64,000 nt of DNA, taken from assembly GCF_001592825.1 (NCBI RefSeq), contig NZ_LTZG01000041.1:62001-126000 (forward strand), in the 5' to 3' direction. The notes under the pieces were generated by a model. It ran no database searches. It was not told where the DNA came from and saw only the letters and a list, made by a program, of their open reading frames with translations. This stretch comes from Planococcus maritimus (GTDB taxonomy: Bacteria; Bacillota; Bacilli; Bacillales_A; Planococcaceae). Below, one piece after another: positions 41,150 through 50,419 of the stretch; the first letter of the stretch is position 1, and each line of letters opens with the position of its first letter. A program made the translations under genes and the position numbers.

Positions 41150-41328
41150 GCAAAATAGCGCAGAACCCCTCACTGCTCCTGCAGCGCTTCGCACTGCATC
41201 GCAAAGAATTAGCCTCGTTCACGTCGGCTAGTTCTTGCCTGCGGGAAAGCGAGACAGATGAGACCCTGGACTGAGCGAAGCGAGGGAAGCGGCTCAGCGC
41301 TCGCCCGCGGCAAGCGCAGCTATTTTGC
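41150..41328 (-). repeat. Family A hairpin repeat, copy 2, with flanking inverted repeats
   Basis: The core at 41231-41318 carries the reverse-orientation family A strings (GACCCTGGACTGAGCGAAGC, GAAGCGGCTCAGCG, CCGCGG). GCAAAATAGC (41150-41159) and GCTATTTTGC (41319-41328) are perfect inverted repeats enclosing it. Confidence 0.75.
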
Positions 41329-41461
41329 GGAGTGAAGTTTAAATGGAATCTTACTTTCCGCTCTACTAGATAAAGCGAATGCTCCTCATCAACCGTTTCC
41401 AAAAAGAATGAACAGAAAAAGATGAAATGGTCTAAACTATTTGTATTTTTTAGGGGCTCTA

Positions 41462-41490
41462 TTGCTTGAGGTTTCAATTTTTGGTAAACT
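41462..41490 (+). promoter_or_regulatory. secG promoter
   Basis: TTGCTT (41462-41467) and TAAACT (41485-41490) are spaced by 17 bp. Confidence 0.6.
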
Positions 41491-41529
41491 AGAGTTTGTT
41501 GTGAAGGTTCTTTTCAGGAGGTGGTATTT

Positions 41530-41757
41530 ATGCATACATTGTTAATGACATTACTTCTTATCGTTTCGATCGCTTTGATTGTTGTCGTTCTATTGCAATC
41601 AGGGAAAAGTGCAGGCCTTTCAGGAGCCATCTCCGGTGGAGCAGAGCAACTTTTCGGCAAGCAAAAAGCCCGTGGGTTGGATCTTGTCCTTCATCGGGTG
41701 ACGATCGTTCTTGCTGCCTTATTCTTTATTCTGGCTATCGCCGTAACGAAAGTATAA
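41530..41757 (+). CDS. secG: Preprotein translocase subunit SecG
   Basis: A 75-residue two-helix membrane protein of the SecYEG channel. Helix 1 spans residues 1-22, then the conserved loop [20 protein letters not shown] and [11 protein letters not shown], then helix 2 to the end. The frame starts at GTG 41521, but ATG 41530 ([12 protein letters not shown]) fits the family and has CAGGAGG upstream. Monocistronic with promoter and terminator. Confidence 0.96.
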   Translation: MHTLLMTLLLIVSIALIVVVLLQSGKSAGLSGAISGGAEQLFGKQKARGLDLVLHRVTIVLAALFFILAIAVTKV

Positions 41758-41769
41758 TGTAGAGTACAC

Positions 41770-41803
41770 CGCCTGACCATTTAGTGGTTGGGCGTTTTCT
41801 TTT
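41770..41803 (+). terminator. Terminator after secG
   Basis: CGCCTGACCA and TGGTTGGGCG (two wobble pairs) around TTTAG, then TTTTCTTTT. Confidence 0.8.
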
Positions 41804-41862
41804 AGGGAAAAATGGGCACAAGCCTATATAATAGTAAGCAAATGTAGTTGGAGGGAAAGTTT

Positions 41863-42609
41863 ATGCGTATTTCACAACCAAAACCATTCTTCTTTGAGCA
41901 AGGGCCGCGTGCCGTTCTGCTATTGCACGGCTTTACCGGCAATTCTGCAGACGTCCGGATGCTGGGACGCTTCTTGGAAACGAAAGGTTATACGAGCATC
42001 GCGCCTCATTATGCAGGGCATGGCGTGGCGCCTGAGGAATTAGTGGGCACGGGCCCTGAGGATTGGTGGCAAGACGTCGAAGAGGCGTATCAAACATTGA
42101 TCGATAAGGGCTACCAGGAGATTGCCGTGGCCGGTTTGTCACTGGGCGGCGTATTCAGCTTGAAACTGGGGTATACAAAGCCTATAAAGGGTATCGTGAC
42201 GATGTGTGCGCCGATGCACATGAAATCGACGGACCTAATGTATCAAGGGGTTTTGGACTATGCCCGGGAATACAAGAAATATGAAGGAAAAGATGATAAG
42301 CTTATCGAAGAAGAGATGAAGAAGTTCCAGGAAAAGCCGATGGAAACACTTGCTGCACTGCGTGAATTAATCGGTGAAGTACGGAATAATGTCGATCATG
42401 TCTATTCGCCACTTTTCGTCGTCCAAGGCTCACTTGACAAAGTCATTAACCCTGAGTCTGCCAACATCATTCACGACGAAGCGGAATCGACTGATAAGCG
42501 CATCAAATGGTACGAAAAATCGGGCCATGTTATTACGCTGGATCAGGAGAAAAAGCAATTGCATGAAGATATATACGAGTTTCTCGAATCGCTCGACTGG
42601 AGCGTGTGA
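41863..42609 (+). CDS. est: Carboxylesterase (Est30 type)
   Basis: A 248-residue alpha/beta hydrolase. [14 protein letters not shown] gives the oxyanion loop, the nucleophile serine is in [14 protein letters not shown], the aspartate in [14 protein letters not shown] and the histidine in [11 protein letters not shown]. Related Geobacillus Est30 hydrolyses short- to medium-chain esters. ATG 41863 is 8 nt after GGAGGG. A TATAAT at 41827-41832 may be its -10. It lies just upstream of rnr with 26 nt between, as in Bacillus. Confidence 0.92.
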   Translation: MRISQPKPFFFEQGPRAVLLLHGFTGNSADVRMLGRFLETKGYTSIAPHYAGHGVAPEELVGTGPEDWWQDVEEAYQTLIDKGYQEIAVAGLSLGGVFSLKLGYTKPIKGIVTMCAPMHMKSTDLMYQGVLDYAREYKKYEGKDDKLIEEEMKKFQEKPMETLAALRELIGEVRNNVDHVYSPLFVVQGSLDKVINPESANIIHDEAESTDKRIKWYEKSGHVITLDQEKKQLHEDIYEFLESLDWSV

Positions 42610-42635
42610 GACGGTCTCAAAAGGAGGAGTTAGGA

Positions 42636-44957
42636 TTGGGCAAGAATGAACAGTCATTGGATCAGCGTTTATTGGCCTTTATGCGCGAAGATGCATACAA
42701 GCCGTTAACCGTTACAGAAATAGAAGAACAGTTCGGCTTTGAAGACGCCGATGAATTTAAAGAATTGGTAAAAACGCTCGTCAAACTTGAAGAAAAAGGC
42801 GAATTGGTGCGTTCACGCTCGAATCGCTACGGTGTGCCGGATCGCATGAACTTGATGCGCGGCAAATTTATCGGCCACGCCAAAGGCTTCGGCTTTTTTG
42901 CGCCTGAAGAAGCAGGGCTCGACGATGTCTTTATCCCGCCAAATGAAGTGAACAGTGCGGTAAACGGCGATACGGTCATGATCCGTGTTTCTGAAGGATC
43001 ATCAGGCGATCGCCGTGAAGGTTCCGTTATCCGCATCCTAGAACGCGGCACAACGAAAGTGGTCGGCACGTTCCAGGCGAATAAAGGCTTCGGCTTTGTC
43101 GTCACAGATGATAAAAAAATGAATATGGATATCTTTATCGCAAAAGACGACACACTCGGTGCAGTAGACGGCCATAAAGTCGTCGTCGAAATCACCGGCT
43201 GGCCGGAAGGGCGTTTGTCCGCAACGGGCATGGTCACGCAAGTGCTCGGGCATAAAAACGATCCGGGCGTCGATATCTTGTCGATTATCCATAAATACGG
43301 CATCGAAGTGGAATTCCCGCAAGATGTGCTGGACCAGGCAAATGCAGTGCCGGATCAAATCGATCCTGAAGATTTGAACGACCGCCGCGATTTGCGCGAT
43401 GAGCAGATTGTGACGATCGACGGGGCGGATGCGAAAGATTTGGATGATGCCATACAAGTCAAGAAGTTTGAAGATGGCACATATAAACTCGGGGTCCATA
43501 TTGCAGACGTTAGCCATTATGTGACGGAAGGTTCTGCTATCGACCGTGAGGCTTACGACCGAGCGACTAGTATTTACTTGACGGACCGCGTCATTCCGAT
43601 GATTCCGCACCGCTTGTCAAACGGCATCTGCTCACTCAATCCGCAAGTCGATCGCTTGACCTTGTCCTGTGAAATGATTTTCAACGACAAAGGGGAAGTG
43701 CTGTCGCACGATATTTTCCAGAGTGTCATCAATACGTCGGCACGCATGACCTATACCGACGTCTATGAAATTCTTGAAAAAGACAATCAGGAACTAAAAG
43801 AACAATACGCTGAACTGGTTCCGATGTTCGAATTGATGAAAGAACTGTCAGCTGTTTTGCATCAGCGCCGCATGACACGCGGAGCGATCGATTTTGACTT
43901 TAAAGAGTCCAAAGTAATCGTCGATGACGAAGGGTACCCGATTGATATCGTGGTTCGTGAGCGCACAGTTGCTGAGCGTTTGATCGAAGAATTTATGCTT
44001 GCAGCGAACGAAACCGTCGCGGAACATTTCCATCGCATGGATGTACCGGCCCTATACCGTATTCACGAAGAGCCGAAAGCGGAAAAATTGCAGCGCTTTT
44101 TTGAATTCATTACGAATTTTGGTATTACCGTAAAAGGTTCTGGAGATGAAGTTTCTCCGAAAGCTTTGCAGGAAATCATCGAATCCATCGCAGGCAAGCC
44201 TGAAGAGCCGGTTGTGTCGACGATGATGTTGCGCTCGATGCAACAGGCGAAATACTCTTCGAATAGCCTTGGCCATTTTGGCTTGTCGACGGAATTCTAT
44301 ACGCATTTCACGTCACCGATCCGCCGCTATCCGGATTTGATCATCCATCGTCTGATTCGCACATATTTGATCGAAAAAGACTTGTCGAAAAAGACCATTC
44401 GCCATTGGGAAGCGGAAATGGATGATATCGCCACTCACACATCTGACCGGGAAAGACGGGCAGTGGAAGCGGAGCGCGATACGGATGCACTGAAGAAAAC
44501 ACAGTATATGGCAGATAAAGTCGGGGAAGAATTCGACGGCATCGTGTCATCTGTCACGAACTTCGGCATGTTTATCGAACTGCCGAATACCATCGAAGGA
44601 TTGGTCCACGTGTCCAATTTAACAGATGATTATTATCAGTTTGATGACCGTCAGATGATCATGATGGGCGAACGTACGAAGCGCCAATTCCGCATCGGCG
44701 ATGAAGTCAAAGTGCGCGTCATTGGTGTTAAACCGGAAGAATCGTCAATCGATTTCGAAATCGTCGGCATGACCCAAAATACGCGACGCAGCTCGCGCAA
44801 GGAAACTCCGAAAGTGATTCGCAGCGGCCGTGGCGGCGACAAGCCGAAAGACGGCAAGAAGCGCGGGCAGGGCAGCGACAAACGCAAGCCGAAGAATGAC
44901 AAGAAAAAGTTTTATGAAGGGGCTGCAAAGCAACAGCAGCGCCGCAAGAAGAAATAA
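42636..44957 (+). CDS. rnr: Ribonuclease R
   Basis: A 773-residue 3'-5' exoribonuclease. It has an N-terminal helix-turn-helix (about 10-70), two cold-shock OB folds ([24 protein letters not shown]), the RNB catalytic domain ([14 protein letters not shown] with four acidic metal ligands, HIADVSHYV), an S1 domain ([15 protein letters not shown]) and a basic Lys/Arg tail. It degrades structured RNA and works with SmpB-tmRNA. TTG 42636 is chosen (AAGGAGGA, 7-nt spacing) over GTG 42606 inside est. Confidence 0.97.
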   Translation: MGKNEQSLDQRLLAFMREDAYKPLTVTEIEEQFGFEDADEFKELVKTLVKLEEKGELVRSRSNRYGVPDRMNLMRGKFIGHAKGFGFFAPEEAGLDDVFIPPNEVNSAVNGDTVMIRVSEGSSGDRREGSVIRILERGTTKVVGTFQANKGFGFVVTDDKKMNMDIFIAKDDTLGAVDGHKVVVEITGWPEGRLSATGMVTQVLGHKNDPGVDILSIIHKYGIEVEFPQDVLDQANAVPDQIDPEDLNDRRDLRDEQIVTIDGADAKDLDDAIQVKKFEDGTYKLGVHIADVSHYVTEGSAIDREAYDRATSIYLTDRVIPMIPHRLSNGICSLNPQVDRLTLSCEMIFNDKGEVLSHDIFQSVINTSARMTYTDVYEILEKDNQELKEQYAELVPMFELMKELSAVLHQRRMTRGAIDFDFKESKVIVDDEGYPIDIVVRERTVAERLIEEFMLAANETVAEHFHRMDVPALYRIHEEPKAEKLQRFFEFITNFGITVKGSGDEVSPKALQEIIESIAGKPEEPVVSTMMLRSMQQAKYSSNSLGHFGLSTEFYTHFTSPIRRYPDLIIHRLIRTYLIEKDLSKKTIRHWEAEMDDIATHTSDRERRAVEAERDTDALKKTQYMADKVGEEFDGIVSSVTNFGMFIELPNTIEGLVHVSNLTDDYYQFDDRQMIMMGERTKRQFRIGDEVKVRVIGVKPEESSIDFEIVGMTQNTRRSSRKETPKVIRSGRGGDKPKDGKKRGQGSDKRKPKNDKKKFYEGAAKQQQRRKKK

Positions 44958-44984
44958 AAAAAGCGGCCCCGTGCCGCTTTTTCC
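44955..44984 (+). terminator. Hairpin between rnr and smpB
   Basis: AAAAGCGGC and GCCGCTTTTT flank CCCGT. A short terminator; smpB follows by 23 nt, so read-through is likely needed. Confidence 0.65.
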
Positions 44985-45006
44985 AACAGTTTGAGGTGAA
45001 TTAGAT

Positions 45007-45471
45007 ATGGCCAAAGGAGAAGGCAAAGTAATTGCCCAGAATAAAAAAGCAGGATTTGATTTCGCGATCGAAGAAACGATCGAAGCGGGGATTGTGCTAC
45101 TTGGCACAGAGATTAAATCCGCCCGTAACGGCAAAGTGCAGATCAAAGATGCATTTGTCCGCATCAGAGGCGGGGAAGCGTGGATTTCCAATATGCACAT
45201 TTCGCCGTACGAGCAAGGCAACCAGTTTAACCACGAGCCGCTGCGCTCGCGCAAGCTTTTGCTCCACAAAAAGCAGATCAACGAACTGGTCGGCAAATCG
45301 AAAGTCGAAGGCGCGGCGATCGTCCCGCTCAAGATGTACTTGAAGGACGGTTACGCCAAAGTGCTGCTCGGCGTCGGTAAAGGGAAGAAAAAATACGACA
45401 AGCGCGAAGACTTGAAGAAGAAAGATGCGAAGCGGGCAATCGACCGGGCGCTTAAAGAGAGAAGCCGTTAA
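45007..45471 (+). CDS. smpB: SsrA-binding protein SmpB
   Basis: A 154-residue OB-fold RNA-binding protein. [38 protein letters not shown] and the basic C-terminal tail [13 protein letters not shown], which mimics the anticodon stem in the decoding site, are present. It is followed directly by ssrA, whose promoter begins 3 nt after the stop codon. Confidence 0.97.
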   Translation: MAKGEGKVIAQNKKAGFDFAIEETIEAGIVLLGTEIKSARNGKVQIKDAFVRIRGGEAWISNMHISPYEQGNQFNHEPLRSRKLLLHKKQINELVGKSKVEGAAIVPLKMYLKDGYAKVLLGVGKGKKKYDKREDLKKKDAKRAIDRALKERSR

Positions 45472-45473
45472 GC

Positions 45474-45502
45474 TTGAACTCTGACCTGTTTTGTCCTATA
45501 CT
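45474..45502 (+). promoter_or_regulatory. ssrA promoter
   Basis: TTGAAC (45474-45479) and TATACT (45497-45502) are spaced by 17 bp. Confidence 0.75.
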
Positions 45503-45550
45503 GGTAACAGTACACTGAAGCTCAACCACTTCCGTGTTCTCTTTTAATGA

Positions 45551-45902
45551 GGGGACGTTACGGATTCGACAGGGATGGTTCGAGCTTGGGTTGCGCGTCG
45601 GAGGATCGGCTCCGTCATCAACGTATCTTATAACAACTGGCAAAACTAACAACAACCTAGCATTCGCAGCGTAAGCTCGGATCTGCTTTATGTAACCATC
45701 GCCCATGTGGCTGCATAGAGCTCACTATTAGTGGGATACGGCAGTCAGTGCCGTTTGAGCTGACTGCAAGAGATTCTCGAACTAGCCCTCATGACGCCTG
45801 CTTGTCGGCAGATTGAGCGGCGAAAATCCAATAGATAAGCTACACGCGTAGATGCTCAAGTAACGGAGTCTCTGGACGCGGGTTCGACTCCCGCCGTCTC
45901 CA
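45551..45902 (+). ncRNA. ssrA: Transfer-messenger RNA (tmRNA)
   Basis: A 352-nt tmRNA. The 5' end GGGGACGTTACGGATTCGAC and the 3' T-arm GGTTCGACTCCCGCC with CGTCTCC pair as the tRNA-like acceptor; CCA is not encoded. The tag reading frame at 45639-45674 encodes GKTNNNLAFAA and ends in TAA, so stalled proteins receive AGKTNNNLAFAA, whose hydrophobic AFAA end directs degradation by ClpXP. It rescues ribosomes on non-stop mRNA with SmpB encoded upstream. Confidence 0.96.
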
Positions 45903-45924
45903 TAGAATTTTATGGAGTTGAAGA

Positions 45925-45966
45925 AACGCCAAAATCCTTTGATAAGGGTTTTGGCGTTTTTTGTTG
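45925..45966 (+). terminator. Terminator of ssrA
   Basis: ACGCCAAAATCC and GGGTTTTGGCGT pair, followed by TTTTTT. Confidence 0.88.
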
Positions 45967-45984
45967 TCTTTAAAACGCTGAGTT

Positions 45985-46080
45985 CCGTTTCGGCGGACGC
46001 TTTCCGCGGGCACGGCCTCAGTCGCTTTGTCGCTGCACTCTTGAAGGATCTTCGGCTCATGTCGCTCCGTCACTGATCTC
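45985..46080 (+). repeat. Family A hairpin repeat, copy 3 (diverged)
   Basis: The left half is nearly identical to copy 1 (GGCGGACGCTTTCCGCGGGC, ACGGCCTCAGTCGCTT). The right half has drifted (GGATCTTCGGCTCATGTCGC). The gene-free stretch 45903-46203 otherwise holds only the ssrA and dehydrogenase terminators and an unremarkable segment. Confidence 0.7.
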
Positions 46081-46157
46081 GTATGAGTCGCTGCCTACAC
46101 TTCACGCAGCTGTTATTGGAAGAGCACAATCTGTATTAAGATTTTCTATCCCCATCT

Positions 46158-46197
46158 AAAAAAAACCGGCAGCCCCCATTACAGGAGCTGCCGGTTT
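46158..46197 (-). terminator. Terminator of aldehyde dehydrogenase gene
   Basis: AACCGGCAGC and GCTGCCGGTT pair; on the reverse strand the stem is followed by a run of T. Confidence 0.85.
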
Positions 46198-46203
46198 CGC
46201 ATA

Positions 46204-47676
46204 TTATTTCTTCGTGTTATCCACAAATGCCCCGTACTGTCTACGCTGATGTTGCACGGACAGCCATTTCAAGGTCGTGAATTCCTCGAGCACCCATTCG
46301 CCGTTAAAGCGGCCGAGGCCGGAGTCTTTTTCGCCGCCAAATGGCATATGCGCTTCGTCGTTGACCGATTGGTCGTTGACATGGATCATGCCGGTCTCGA
46401 TTTGGTGGGCGATGTTCGTGCCGTGTTCGATATTCTCTGAATGCACAGCACCGCTCAAACCGAACGGGTATTTATTGGCCTGTTCGATAACTTCCTCGTC
46501 GCTTTCGAACGGAATGAGAATCGCGACAGGTCCGAAGATCTCGTTTTCTGCAAGCGGCATGTCGTTTGTAACGCCGGTCAAGACGGTCGGCTGGAGGACA
46601 TTGCCGTCTGCTTTGCCGCCGAGGCGGATTTTCGCACCTTGCTCGACGGTCGCATCGATGTCTTTTAGGATGCGGTCGACTTGGTCACGGTTGATGAGCG
46701 GCCCGACTTGCGTATCGTCTTCCGCAGGATTACCGTATTTCAAGTTGCCAGCGCGTTCAATGAACTGCTCGGCAAATTCGTCGTAAATATCTTTATGGAC
46801 AAAGATGCGGTTGATCGACATGCAAATCTGTCCTTGATGATAGAATTTGCCGAATAGGGCAGAGTCGACGGCCTGGTCGATGTCGGCATCTTCAAGGACG
46901 ATGAAATTATTATTGCCCCCAAGTTCCAAAGCGGTTTTCTTCAATGCGCCACCAGCGAGTTCGCCGATGTGTTTGCCGACAGGCGTCGAGCCTGTGAACG
47001 AAATCAAACGCGGTGTTGGATGAGTGACGATGTCATCACCGATTTCAGAACCGCGGCCGACGACAACATTGAGCAATCCTTTAGGCAGACCAGCTGCTTC
47101 GAATAGGCTCGCGAACAGGAGCCCGCCAGTGACAGGCGTATCGGTTGCCGGCTTGATGACGACAGCATTGCCAGTGGCAAGTGCCGGTGCAATCGAGCGG
47201 ATCGCCAGATGGAACGGGAAGTTCCACGGGCTGATGATGCCGATGACGCCAAGCGGGTTGCGGTAGACGCGGTTTTCTTTACCCGGTTGCTGAGAAGGCA
47301 TGATTTTGCCTTCCATGCGGAATGGGAAAGTTGCCGCTTCTTTCAAGATGTTCGTGGAAGCGCCGAATTCGACGGTCGCTTTGATCTTCGTGCTGCCGGC
47401 TTCTTTGATAAGCCATTCGATGATCAATTCTTTGTTTTCTTTCATCACTTCGATGGCTTTTTCCATGACCGCTTGTTTTGCTTGCGGCAATTCCTTCGCC
47501 CATTCGAGTTGTGCGGTTTCTGCTGCTTTGTAAGCAGCATCCAAATCGTTCTTATCGGCAGCTTGGGTCGTAACCAGTTCTTCACCGGTGAACGGGTTGG
47601 TATTTTTCATTTGGCTGTCGCTGGACCCCGTTGTCCATTCGCCGTCTATATAAATCTTAGAAAAATCGGTGTTCAT
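46204..47676 (-). CDS. NAD(P)-dependent aldehyde dehydrogenase
   Basis: A 490-residue ALDH superfamily enzyme. ISPWNFPFHLAIRS and the cofactor loop SFTGSTPVGKH are present; the general base Glu251 is in LELGGNN and the catalytic Cys285 in GQICMS. It oxidises aldehydes to acids. The NNNF string after ELGG differs from the usual KNP or KSP and resembles benzaldehyde/vanillin-type relatives; the substrate is not certain. It follows the SDR gene by 20 nt on the same strand, so an alcohol-to-aldehyde-to-acid pair or a general detoxification pair is plausible. Confidence 0.92.
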   Translation of the reverse strand: MNTDFSKIYIDGEWTTGSSDSQMKNTNPFTGEELVTTQAADKNDLDAAYKAAETAQLEWAKELPQAKQAVMEKAIEVMKENKELIIEWLIKEAGSTKIKATVEFGASTNILKEAATFPFRMEGKIMPSQQPGKENRVYRNPLGVIGIISPWNFPFHLAIRSIAPALATGNAVVIKPATDTPVTGGLLFASLFEAAGLPKGLLNVVVGRGSEIGDDIVTHPTPRLISFTGSTPVGKHIGELAGGALKKTALELGGNNNFIVLEDADIDQAVDSALFGKFYHQGQICMSINRIFVHKDIYDEFAEQFIERAGNLKYGNPAEDDTQVGPLINRDQVDRILKDIDATVEQGAKIRLGGKADGNVLQPTVLTGVTNDMPLAENEIFGPVAILIPFESDEEVIEQANKYPFGLSGAVHSENIEHGTNIAHQIETGMIHVNDQSVNDEAHMPFGGEKDSGLGRFNGEWVLEEFTTLKWLSVQHQRRQYGAFVDNTKK

Positions 47677-47696
47677 TTAAATCGTCTCCATTCTTT

Positions 47697-48437
47697 TTAA
47701 GGCTGTTGTCTTGGGCGGATCAGGATTTCGTTGACATCAACATGTGACGGCTGTTCTACAGCATAGCCGATAGCATTTGCGATATCTTCTGCTTGCAGTG
47801 GCTCCATGGAATCGGACATGCTCTTGAAGCTGTCGAGTACGTCATCATCCGTGATGGTATTCGTCAATTCGGTTGCGACCGCACCCGGCGATACGATGGT
47901 CACGCGGATTTCATGTGATGGGTCGATCTCCTGGCGCAATCCATCTGAGATGGCACGGACTGCGTATTTCGTTCCGCTGTATACTGCGCTGCCTTTCATG
48001 ACTTGATGGCCTGCAACAGAAGAAACGTTCAGGATATGCCCTGATTTTTGTTCTTCCATGATTGGGAGGACGGCGGCGATTCCGTAAAGAACGCCTTTGA
48101 TGTTGACGTCGACCATTTGGTCCCATTCATCGAGTTTCAATTTATTCATATACGATAAAGGCATCAATCCGGCATTGTTGACGAGGATGTCAATCTTCCC
48201 AGTCTGCTCAATCGCGGCTTGGGCCAAAGCTTTCATTTCTTCCGCTGAAGTCACGTCGGTTACCCGGTAATCCGCTTTCCCGCCTTCAGCTTCTATTTCT
48301 TTCTTCAGTTCTACTAGGCGTTCTTCGCGCCGAGCAGCGAGCAGGACGGGGTAGCCTTTTGCTGCCAGTTCCTTTGCAGTAGCCTGACCGATACCACTGC
48401 TTGCTCCGGTAATAATTGCGGTATTCTTCTGTGTCAT
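47697..48437 (-). CDS. SDR family oxidoreductase
   Basis: A 246-residue classical short-chain dehydrogenase. The cofactor loop is TGASSGIG (10-17), the structural NNAG is at 87-90, the catalytic serine near 139-140 and Tyr153-x-x-x-Lys157. An arginine-rich segment after the second beta strand (AARREERL) favours NADP. Substrate unknown. It is the first gene of a two-gene reverse-strand operon with the aldehyde dehydrogenase, behind a SigB-like promoter. Confidence 0.92.
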   Translation of the reverse strand: MTQKNTAIITGASSGIGQATAKELAAKGYPVLLAARREERLVELKKEIEAEGGKADYRVTDVTSAEEMKALAQAAIEQTGKIDILVNNAGLMPLSYMNKLKLDEWDQMVDVNIKGVLYGIAAVLPIMEEQKSGHILNVSSVAGHQVMKGSAVYSGTKYAVRAISDGLRQEIDPSHEIRVTIVSPGAVATELTNTITDDDVLDSFKSMSDSMEPLQAEDIANAIGYAVEQPSHVDVNEILIRPRQQP

Positions 48438-48504
48438 ATCTATTCAGCTCCAGTTCTGATTTAGTGTTGGCTAAAATGTCCTGAAATAAAGACATCTTGT
48501 TTCT

Positions 48505-48531
48505 TTACCCCCATTGAGGGGTCATTTAAAC
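48505..48531 (-). promoter_or_regulatory. Candidate SigB promoter for SDR-aldehyde dehydrogenase operon
   Basis: On the reverse strand, GTTTAA (48526-48531) and GGGTAA (48505-48510) are spaced by 15 bp, close to the SigB consensus GTTTAA-N13-15-GGGTAT. About 70 bp separates it from the SDR start. Confidence 0.5.
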
Positions 48532-48763
48532 AACTGAGAATCATTTAACGAAAAAAGAATGTCACGCAATATGGTGAATAGGGTAGGCACAGTCATCAGA
48601 AAATGACAATAAATTGTTTTCAAAAAGCCTAGTAAACTTTTTTTGCTGAAAATCAGCTAGTTTTGTTTGGGCAATTGGTCTTAATTTCCATTGTTTCAGA
48701 GCATACATTAGCGGGTATTTGATATTGAACCTAAGCGCTTGATTTGATACATAATTCAGACAG

Positions 48764-48792
48764 TTGACAAGCGCACCAATGTTCCGTAGCGT
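48764..48792 (+). promoter_or_regulatory. BCCT transporter promoter
   Basis: A consensus TTGACA (48764-48769) is followed after 17 bp by TAGCGT (48787-48792), a poor -10. An activator or osmotic effect could compensate. Confidence 0.45.
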
Positions 48793-48827
48793 TATATCTT
48801 GTGAACAAATTAAAAGGAGGAGACTAT

Positions 48828-50324
48828 ATGAAGAAAGTAACAAACGTGTTTTGGATCGCGATTGTGCTAATTGCCTTGGCAGTCGGTTACGGTGCGCTTG
48901 CTCCAGAACATTTCGCGGAAGTTACCGGCAATATGGAATCATTCCTGACGACTTCGTTCGGTTGGTATTACTTATTAATCGTCTCAGTAATGGTTATCTT
49001 TTGCTTGTATTTCCTTGTCAGTCCAATGGGACAAATTAAATTAGGGAAAGACACAGACAAGCCGGAATACTCATTTGCAACATGGATTGCGATGCTGTTC
49101 TCAGCGGGCATGGGTATCGGGCTCGTATTCTGGGGTGCGGCAGAGCCGCTATCGCATTTCGCGATCGACCCGGCGACAGCTGAGCCGGGATCTCAGGAAG
49201 CGTTCCGGGAATCCATGCGGTTTACATTTTTCCACTGGGGCATCCATGCCTGGTCGATTTATGCAGTAGTTGCGTTATCACTGGCATATTTCCAATTCCG
49301 CAAAGGAGAACCTGGACTTATTTCTTCTACACTTCGCCCATTGTTTGGCGATCGCATGAGAGGCCCATGGGGTGTTCTCGTCGACGTTATTGCCGTGTTC
49401 GCGACAGCAGTCGGTGTAGCAACAACGCTTGGCTTCGGTGCCATCCAAATTAATGGCGGACTCGCTTATTTGTTTGATGGCATTCCAGGAGACAGCTTGA
49501 TCACGCAAATTATCATCATCGCGGTCGTTACCGTACTGTTTATGATTTCGTCTTGGTCAGGCATTAGTAAAGGGATCAAATACCTGTCGAATACAAACAT
49601 GATATTGGCGGTCGCGTTATTGATCTTGGTCATTATTCTTGGACCGACTTTATTGATCTTCAACATGTTTACCGATTCACTCGGAAGCTATTTCCAAAAC
49701 TTGATCAACATGAGCTTCCGTGCCGCTCCGATCAATGGAGAAAACCGGTCATGGATTGATGGCTGGACCATTTTCTATTGGGCTTGGTGGATTTCATGGT
49801 CACCGTTTGTTGGTATTTTCATCGCCCGTGTATCCAAAGGCCGCACAATCCGTGAATTCCTGTTTGGCGTCTTGCTCATCCCGACGTTCATCAGCTTTAT
49901 CTGGTTCGCAGCCTTTGGTACAACAGCGATCGATGTCCAAAGCAGCGGCGTCGATTTAACTGGATTGTTAACAGAAGAAACCTTGTTTGCTGTATTCAAT
50001 GAATTGCCGCTTGGCATGTTGTTGTCGATTGTCGCAGTGTTACTCATCTCGACTTTCTTTATCACTTCTGCCGACTCGGCAACATTCGTTCTTGGTATGC
50101 AAACGTCCAACGGCTCGCTAGACCCAGCGAACGCTGTCAAGTTGACATGGGGGATTGCGCAATCGACCATTGCAGTCATCTTGCTCTTCGCAGGCGGGCT
50201 CGGGTCCTTGCAGACGGCATTAATCATCGCCGCCTTCCCGTTCTCGTTCATCATGCTATTGATGATGGCGTCGTTCTACAAAGCCTTGACTCTTGAATAC
50301 AAAGCGATCAAACGCAAACGATAA
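48828..50324 (+). CDS. BCCT family betaine/choline/carnitine transporter
   Basis: A 498-residue, 12-helix membrane transporter. The glycine-rich signature [18 protein letters not shown] is in the sodium-coupled betaine class form, and the tryptophan box [17 protein letters not shown] followed by [14 protein letters not shown] lines the substrate site. It probably imports glycine betaine or a related osmolyte with sodium, like OpuD/BetL. Termini are short, so the long osmosensing tail seen in Corynebacterium BetP is absent. ATG 48828 behind AAAGGAGGAG. Single gene with terminator. Confidence 0.92.
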   Translation: MKKVTNVFWIAIVLIALAVGYGALAPEHFAEVTGNMESFLTTSFGWYYLLIVSVMVIFCLYFLVSPMGQIKLGKDTDKPEYSFATWIAMLFSAGMGIGLVFWGAAEPLSHFAIDPATAEPGSQEAFRESMRFTFFHWGIHAWSIYAVVALSLAYFQFRKGEPGLISSTLRPLFGDRMRGPWGVLVDVIAVFATAVGVATTLGFGAIQINGGLAYLFDGIPGDSLITQIIIIAVVTVLFMISSWSGISKGIKYLSNTNMILAVALLILVIILGPTLLIFNMFTDSLGSYFQNLINMSFRAAPINGENRSWIDGWTIFYWAWWISWSPFVGIFIARVSKGRTIREFLFGVLLIPTFISFIWFAAFGTTAIDVQSSGVDLTGLLTEETLFAVFNELPLGMLLSIVAVLLISTFFITSADSATFVLGMQTSNGSLDPANAVKLTWGIAQSTIAVILLFAGGLGSLQTALIIAAFPFSFIMLLMMASFYKALTLEYKAIKRKR

Positions 50325-50331
50325 GCAATCT

Positions 50332-50363
50332 AAAAGGGTGCCGGAAATCCGGCACCCTTTTTC
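50332..50363 (+). terminator. Terminator after BCCT transporter
   Basis: AAGGGTGCCGG, AAAT, CCGGCACCCTT, then TTTT. Confidence 0.9.
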
Positions 50364-50419
50364 TATGGCGAGTCGCGTATAATGAAGAATGGAAATCGTG
50401 TTGAATGGGGGAGTACTTT

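Larger units (their letters stand above)
48438..48827. other. Gene-free intergenic stretch, SDR to BCCT
   Basis: 390 bp without a convincing gene. The left 100 bp carry the SDR upstream signals and the right 65 bp the BCCT promoter. Between them is AT-rich sequence with a small GCTGAAAATCAGC hairpin near 48650. A reverse-strand reading frame of 93 codons (48562-48843) runs through it and may be a decayed gene; nothing in it was recognised. Confidence 0.4.

Noticed and set aside
40880-41477. Open frames of 77 and 113 codons in the eno-secG gap
   Set aside because: They run through GC-rich hairpin repeats and show no recognisable protein pattern or ribosome-binding site.
48801-48827. Upstream ATG 48801 as the BCCT start
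   Set aside because: The ribosome-binding site AAAGGAGGAG lies after it and 6-8 nt before ATG 48828, which gives the normal hydrophobic N-terminus.
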